Below, in pieces: positions 60,417-64,000 of a DNA stretch of 64,000 nucleotides; positions within the stretch are counted from its first letter, which is position 1; every line of letters starts with the position of its first letter. Source of the DNA: an uncultured Bacteroidota bacterium (GTDB lineage: Bacteria; Bacteroidota; Bacteroidia; JADZBD01); NCBI GenBank assembly GCA_937924855.1, contig CALEYQ010000056.1, positions 18,182 to 82,181 on the forward strand, read 5' to 3'. A program made the translations under genes and the position numbers. The notes beneath the pieces were generated by a model. The model ran no database searches, was not told the origin of the DNA, and saw only the letters and a list, made by a program, of their open reading frames with translations.

Positions 60417-60478
60417 GGTTCAAACCCTGTTAATAAATAAAAAACCACTTTTTGAGGCTTACCCCCCCAAAAAAGACA

Positions 60479-60486
60479 TACATTTG
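60479..60486 (+). promoter_or_regulatory. -7 element of the glutamine synthetase gene
   Basis: TACATTTG matches TAnnTTTG; the nearest TTG is 24 bases upstream, longer than usual. The leader of about 55 bases is very A/C-rich and contains a CCCC-A8-GGGG hairpin at 60523-60538 (approx.). The rest of the 182-base gap before the gene is otherwise featureless. Confidence 0.5.
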
Positions 60487-60547
60487 AGCCGATTTTTAAA
60501 AAAATTAACCAACACCCCCCAAAAAAAAGGGGTCAAAACCAAAAAAA

Positions 60548-62737
60548 ATGGCAATTCAGCGATTCCGGGCCCTGGAAGAAGTACTTTCCAGAAAATCCCC
60601 TGAAGTAAAACTCAGTGCAGAGAAAGTAAGTGCCCTCTTTGGGCAAAATGTATTCGGCAAAAAGGAAATGCGGAGCTTTCTTTCAAAAGAAGCCTATGAA
60701 GCGGTGCTTCAGGCCATTGAGATGGGAACCCAGATCGACCGGAAAGTAGCCGATCAGATTGCCAACAGTATGAAAAACTGGGCAATGGCCAAAGGTGTAA
60801 CACATTATACTCACTGGTTCCAACCCCTTACAGGAACCACGGCAGAAAAACACGACGCCTTTTTTACACCCATCGAAGACGGTATGGCCATTGAATCATT
60901 CGGTGGTGAGCAATTAATCCAGCAGGAACCCGACGCTTCATCCTTCCCCAGCGGAGGAATAAGAAACACCTTTGAAGCCCGGGGCTATTCCGCCTGGGAC
61001 CCCTCCTCCCCTTCTTTTATTTATGGCAACACCCTTTGTATTCCTACCATTTTTGTTTCCTACACCGGCGAGGCACTTGATTTCAAAACCCCATTATTGA
61101 AAGCCCTGCACGTACTTGACAAAGCAGCAACCGAAGTTTGCCAATATTTCGACAAAGAAGTAAAAAAGGTTACCGCTACCCTGGGTTGGGAACAGGAATA
61201 TTTCCTGGTTGATACTGCCTTATACAATGCGCGACCTGACCTCGCCATGACCGGAAGAACTCTTTTCGGACACGGGCCTGCAAAAGGACAACAACTCGAA
61301 GACCATTACTTCGGTTCCATCCCCGAACGGGCAACTGCCTTTATGAAAGATTTCGAACAGGAATCCTGGAAACTCGGAATCCCCATTAAGACAAGGCATA
61401 ATGAAGTTGCCCCCAACCAGTTCGAATGTGCTCCCATTTTTGAAGAATGTAATCTTGCGGTCGACCACAACCAGCTACTCATGGATGTCATGGAAAAAGT
61501 AGCCCGGCGTCACAATTTCCGTGTGTTACTCCACGAAAAGCCATTTGCCGGAGTAAACGGAAGCGGAAAGCACAATAACTGGAGTCTGGGAACCGACAAC
61601 GGAAAGAATTTACTTTCGCCCGGAAAAACTCCCAAGACAAACCTTCAATTCTTAACTTTTTTCATTAACACCATCAAAGCGGTGCACGACCATGCCGATT
61701 TGCTTCGTGCCTCCATCGCCAGTGCCAGCAACGATCATCGCCTGGGTGCCAATGAAGCCCCTCCTGCCATTATGAGCATTTTCATCGGAAGTCAGCTCAC
61801 ATCAATCCTGGACGAACTGGAGCGCAAAGTTAAAGGCGGAAAAATGACACCGGAGGAAAAAACCGCACTGAAATTAGGCATCGGAAAAATTCCGGATATT
61901 TTGCTCGACAATACCGACAGGAATCGTACTTCTCCTTTTGCATTCACCGGCAATAAATTTGAATTCCGTGCGGTTGGTTCTTCAGCAAACTGCGCTGGCC
62001 CAATGACGGTTCTCAACGCCATCATGGCCAACCAACTCATTACCTTCAAAAAAGAAGTGGATGCAAAGATTGCAAAAGGTGGCGACAGGGATGTGGCCAT
62101 TTTCAATGTCCTTGTAGATTATATTAAAGCCAGCAAAAGAATTCTCTTTGAAGGAAACGGCTATGGGGAAGAATGGAAAAAGGAAGCCAAAAAGAGAGGA
62201 TTAAGCAATTTCAACACTACTCCCGAAGCACTCGATGCCCTGGTTTCAAAGAATACGCTTGATTTATTTTCCGGTCTGGGCATTATGAACCACAAAGAAC
62301 AGGAAGCCCGGCACGCCATTCACCTGGAAACCTATTCAAAGAAAATTCAGATCGAAAGCCGGCTTATTGGCGATCTGGCGCTTAACCAGATTATTCCAAC
62401 CGCCTTCCGCTACCAGAAAATCCTCATCGAAAACGTTAATGGCCTGAAAAACATTCTAAGTGCGGCTGATTTTAAGGAACTGGCTCAAACACAGATTGAA
62501 ATCATTAAAGAAATAAACGCGCATGCCGCGGCCATAAAGAAGAATGTGGATGCCATGATTGAAGCCCGTAAAAAAGCCAACAAAATTTCAGATCACCGAA
62601 AGCATGCCCTGACCTATTGCGAAGAGGTTAAGTCATACTTTGATGAAATCAGATATCATTGCGATAAGCTTGAACTGCTTATTGACGATGAATACTGGCC
62701 TTTGCCCAAGTATCGGGAAATGTTGTTTACCAAGTAA
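60548..62737 (+). CDS. glnN: Glutamine synthetase, type III
   Basis: 729 residues, the large GSIII dodecamer-type subunit typical of Bacteroidota and some cyanobacteria. It makes glutamine from glutamate, ammonia and ATP. Signatures: VTHYTHWFQPLTGTTAEKHD, LGWEQEYFLVD, RHNEVAPNQFECAPIFEECN, NGSGKHNNWSLGTDNG and GNKFEFRAVGSSANCAGPMT. No GlnB or regulator is nearby. Confidence 0.97.
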   Translation: MAIQRFRALEEVLSRKSPEVKLSAEKVSALFGQNVFGKKEMRSFLSKEAYEAVLQAIEMGTQIDRKVADQIANSMKNWAMAKGVTHYTHWFQPLTGTTAEKHDAFFTPIEDGMAIESFGGEQLIQQEPDASSFPSGGIRNTFEARGYSAWDPSSPSFIYGNTLCIPTIFVSYTGEALDFKTPLLKALHVLDKAATEVCQYFDKEVKKVTATLGWEQEYFLVDTALYNARPDLAMTGRTLFGHGPAKGQQLEDHYFGSIPERATAFMKDFEQESWKLGIPIKTRHNEVAPNQFECAPIFEECNLAVDHNQLLMDVMEKVARRHNFRVLLHEKPFAGVNGSGKHNNWSLGTDNGKNLLSPGKTPKTNLQFLTFFINTIKAVHDHADLLRASIASASNDHRLGANEAPPAIMSIFIGSQLTSILDELERKVKGGKMTPEEKTALKLGIGKIPDILLDNTDRNRTSPFAFTGNKFEFRAVGSSANCAGPMTVLNAIMANQLITFKKEVDAKIAKGGDRDVAIFNVLVDYIKASKRILFEGNGYGEEWKKEAKKRGLSNFNTTPEALDALVSKNTLDLFSGLGIMNHKEQEARHAIHLETYSKKIQIESRLIGDLALNQIIPTAFRYQKILIENVNGLKNILSAADFKELAQTQIEIIKEINAHAAAIKKNVDAMIEARKKANKISDHRKHALTYCEEVKSYFDEIRYHCDKLELLIDDEYWPLPKYREMLFTK

Positions 62738-62770
62738 AAAAAAGCCCCGGAATTCCGGGGCTTTTTTTAT
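62737..62770. terminator. Bidirectional terminator between glnN and mutS
   Basis: Palindrome GCCCCGGAATTCCGGGGC flanked by A7 on one side and T7 on the other. Serves both convergent genes; the glnN stop codon is at its left edge and the mutS stop at its right. Confidence 0.92.
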
Positions 62771-64000
62771 GAGTTTCCTCCAACCAGCTTTTTAATTTCG
62801 CTGAGCTTATTTAAAGCTTCAACCGGAGTAAGGTTATTTATATCGCAATTTTCAATTTCCTCTTTGATGGTGGAAAGCACAGGGTCGTCGAGCTGGAAAA
62901 AACTCAGCTGAAGGGAGGAGTCGCCATTTTGATTCCCGGTTCCAATTCCACCACCCGCATGACTGGCTTCGAGCTGCTTCAACATGTTCCCGGCGCGCTG
63001 AATTACCGTTGAAGGCATACCCGCCATGCGGGCCACCTGAATACCAAAACTATGGTTGCTTCCCCCCTCTTCCAGTTTCCGCAGAAAAATAATTTTCCCT
63101 CCTATTTCCTTTACCGAGACATTGAAATTTCTGACTCTTGGAAAAAGAGCGGCCATTTCATTGAGTTCGTGGTAATGGGTAGCAAACAATGTTTTCGGTT
63201 TGAAATTTTTGTGCTCGTGAAGAAACTCGGCAATGGCCCAGGCAATGGAAATACCATCGTAGGTACTGGTACCGCGACCAATCTCATCCAAAAGAATCAG
63301 GCTACGGTCTGAAAGATTATTTAAAATGCTTGCCGTTTCATTCATTTCAACCATAAAGGTTGATTCACCGCTGGTAATGTTGTCGGATGCACCTACCCGG
63401 GTAAAAATCTTATCAATTACCCCAATTGAGGCCCTGCGGGCAGGCACGTAGGATCCAATTTGAGCCAATAAGACAATCAGGGCGGTTTGACGCAACAGCG
63501 CAGACTTTCCAGACATGTTCGGACCGGTAATCATCATGATCTGTTGTTGATCAGGATCCAGGTACACATTATTGCTTACATAGCTTTCTCCCTGTGGAAG
63601 GCAAACCTCTATAACGGGATGCCTTCCTTCATGGATATCCAGAATCCGGCTCTGGTTTACTTCCGGGCGGGTATAATAATTGCGTGAAGCCAAATCAGCA
63701 AAACCAAGAAGGATGTCGACCGTGGCAACCAGCGAAGCATTTAACTGAAGCGACCCTATATAATCGCCGAGCCAAACCACCAGATTATGGTAGAGGTTGG
63801 TTTCCAGTTCAAGTATTTTGGATTCGGCCCCCAGAATTTTCTCCTCATATTCCTTCAGCAGGGGGGTGATGTATCTTTCGGCATTCGTGAGGGTTTGTTT
63901 CCGGATCCATTCAGAAGGGACCTTATTCTTGTGTGTGTTGGTAACTTCAAGGTAATAGCCAAACACCGAATTGTAGGCTATTTTCAAACTGGGAATACCG
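62767..64000 (-). CDS. mutS: DNA mismatch repair protein MutS, C-terminal half
   Basis: About 410 residues in the window; the N-terminal half lies beyond the right edge. The codons at the edge read GIPSLKIAYN, where relatives continue upstream, so the TTG at 63987 is internal and not the start. Present are the clamp/lever regions (YYLEVTNTHKNKVPSEWIRK), Walker A TGPNMSGKSALLRQTALIVL, Walker B LILLDEIGRGTSTYDGISIA, FATHYHEL and the C-terminal helix-turn-helix. It recognises base mismatches as a dimer and recruits MutL. Confidence 0.96.
   Translation of the reverse strand, partial: GIPSLKIAYNSVFGYYLEVTNTHKNKVPSEWIRKQTLTNAERYITPLLKEYEEKILGAESKILELETNLYHNLVVWLGDYIGSLQLNASLVATVDILLGFADLASRNYYTRPEVNQSRILDIHEGRHPVIEVCLPQGESYVSNNVYLDPDQQQIMMITGPNMSGKSALLRQTALIVLLAQIGSYVPARRASIGVIDKIFTRVGASDNITSGESTFMVEMNETASILNNLSDRSLILLDEIGRGTSTYDGISIAWAIAEFLHEHKNFKPKTLFATHYHELNEMAALFPRVRNFNVSVKEIGGKIIFLRKLEEGGSNHSFGIQVARMAGMPSTVIQRAGNMLKQLEASHAGGGIGTGNQNGDSSLQLSFFQLDDPVLSTIKEEIENCDINNLTPVEALNKLSEIKKLVGGNS

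Noticed and set aside
63985..63987. TTG 63987 as the start of a short MutS-like protein
   Set aside because: The reading frame continues to the window edge with family-typical residues (GIPSLKIAYN), so the gene is cut by the window, not short.
1..64000. tRNA, rRNA, CRISPR or insertion-sequence content
   Set aside because: No cloverleaf with a T-arm consensus, no spaced direct repeats and no transposase were seen on either strand.

Overview
The window is a 64-kb stretch of bacterial chromosome, almost certainly from a member of the Bacteroidota. The evidence is: promoters of the TTG-N17-20-TAnnTTTG type; six secreted proteins ending in type IX secretion (T9SS) sorting domains; two TonB-dependent receptor genes; a type III glutamine synthetase; two deoxynucleoside kinases of the dGK/dAK type; many start sites without a Shine-Dalgarno sequence; and many short lipoproteins. 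The order or family cannot be fixed from the sequence alone. I saw no tRNA, rRNA, CRISPR array, insertion sequence, phage gene or attachment site. The content is mostly core and exported-protein genes, not a mobile island.

Layout. 1-6.8 kb: start of a divergent M23 peptidase gene, then alaS with an unusual leader, a glycan-binding-type lipoprotein, a 7TM-HD (PgpH-like) cyclic-dinucleotide phosphodiesterase and a barrel protein. 6.8-19.3 kb: small exported and membrane proteins, nhaA, a YdeI-type protein, an S9 peptidase, an SRPBCC/DUF1801/lipoprotein/NAD(P)-binding operon and a divergent Hsp20. 19.5-27.7 kb: an outer-membrane and uptake region with a DUF2490 protein, a FecA-like TonB receptor behind a 17-bp palindrome resembling a Fur/PerR box, a phosphate-type porin, a TerB-like protein and a broken carboxypeptidase-regulatory TonB receptor. 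27.7-42.1 kb: photolyase, T9SS-exported copper monooxygenase-like protein, cold-shock protein, WG-repeat protein, SBBP-repeat T9SS protein, alpha/beta hydrolase, TPR-SpoIIE phosphatase, GH5 glycosidase and a secreted PGRP-type amidase with CUB and T9SS domains. 42.1-52.4 kb: two minus-strand operons, dNK / T9SS propeller / panB / rluA-family / purK / purE, and polX / GH3-family / propeller lipoprotein-like. 52.5-64 kb: two T9SS cargo proteins, an OmpA-TPR lipoprotein, folK-dNK, sppA, glutamine synthetase III, and the C-terminal half of mutS.

The most unusual observations are two. First, four genes (PAS protein, PKD lipoprotein, TonB receptor, DNA polymerase X) are interrupted only by in-frame stop codons. 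All three stop codons occur, and there is not one frameshift among the four genes. Second, alaS is preceded by a near-ideal promoter, a 9-bp stem-loop and a perfect 12-bp terminator hairpin with a T-tract, so about 90 nt of RNA should be made and released just before alaS. A compact folded element with no gene assignment also lies in the one long gene-free gap, at 35.2 kb.

All calls are from reading the sequence and family knowledge. No database search was run.
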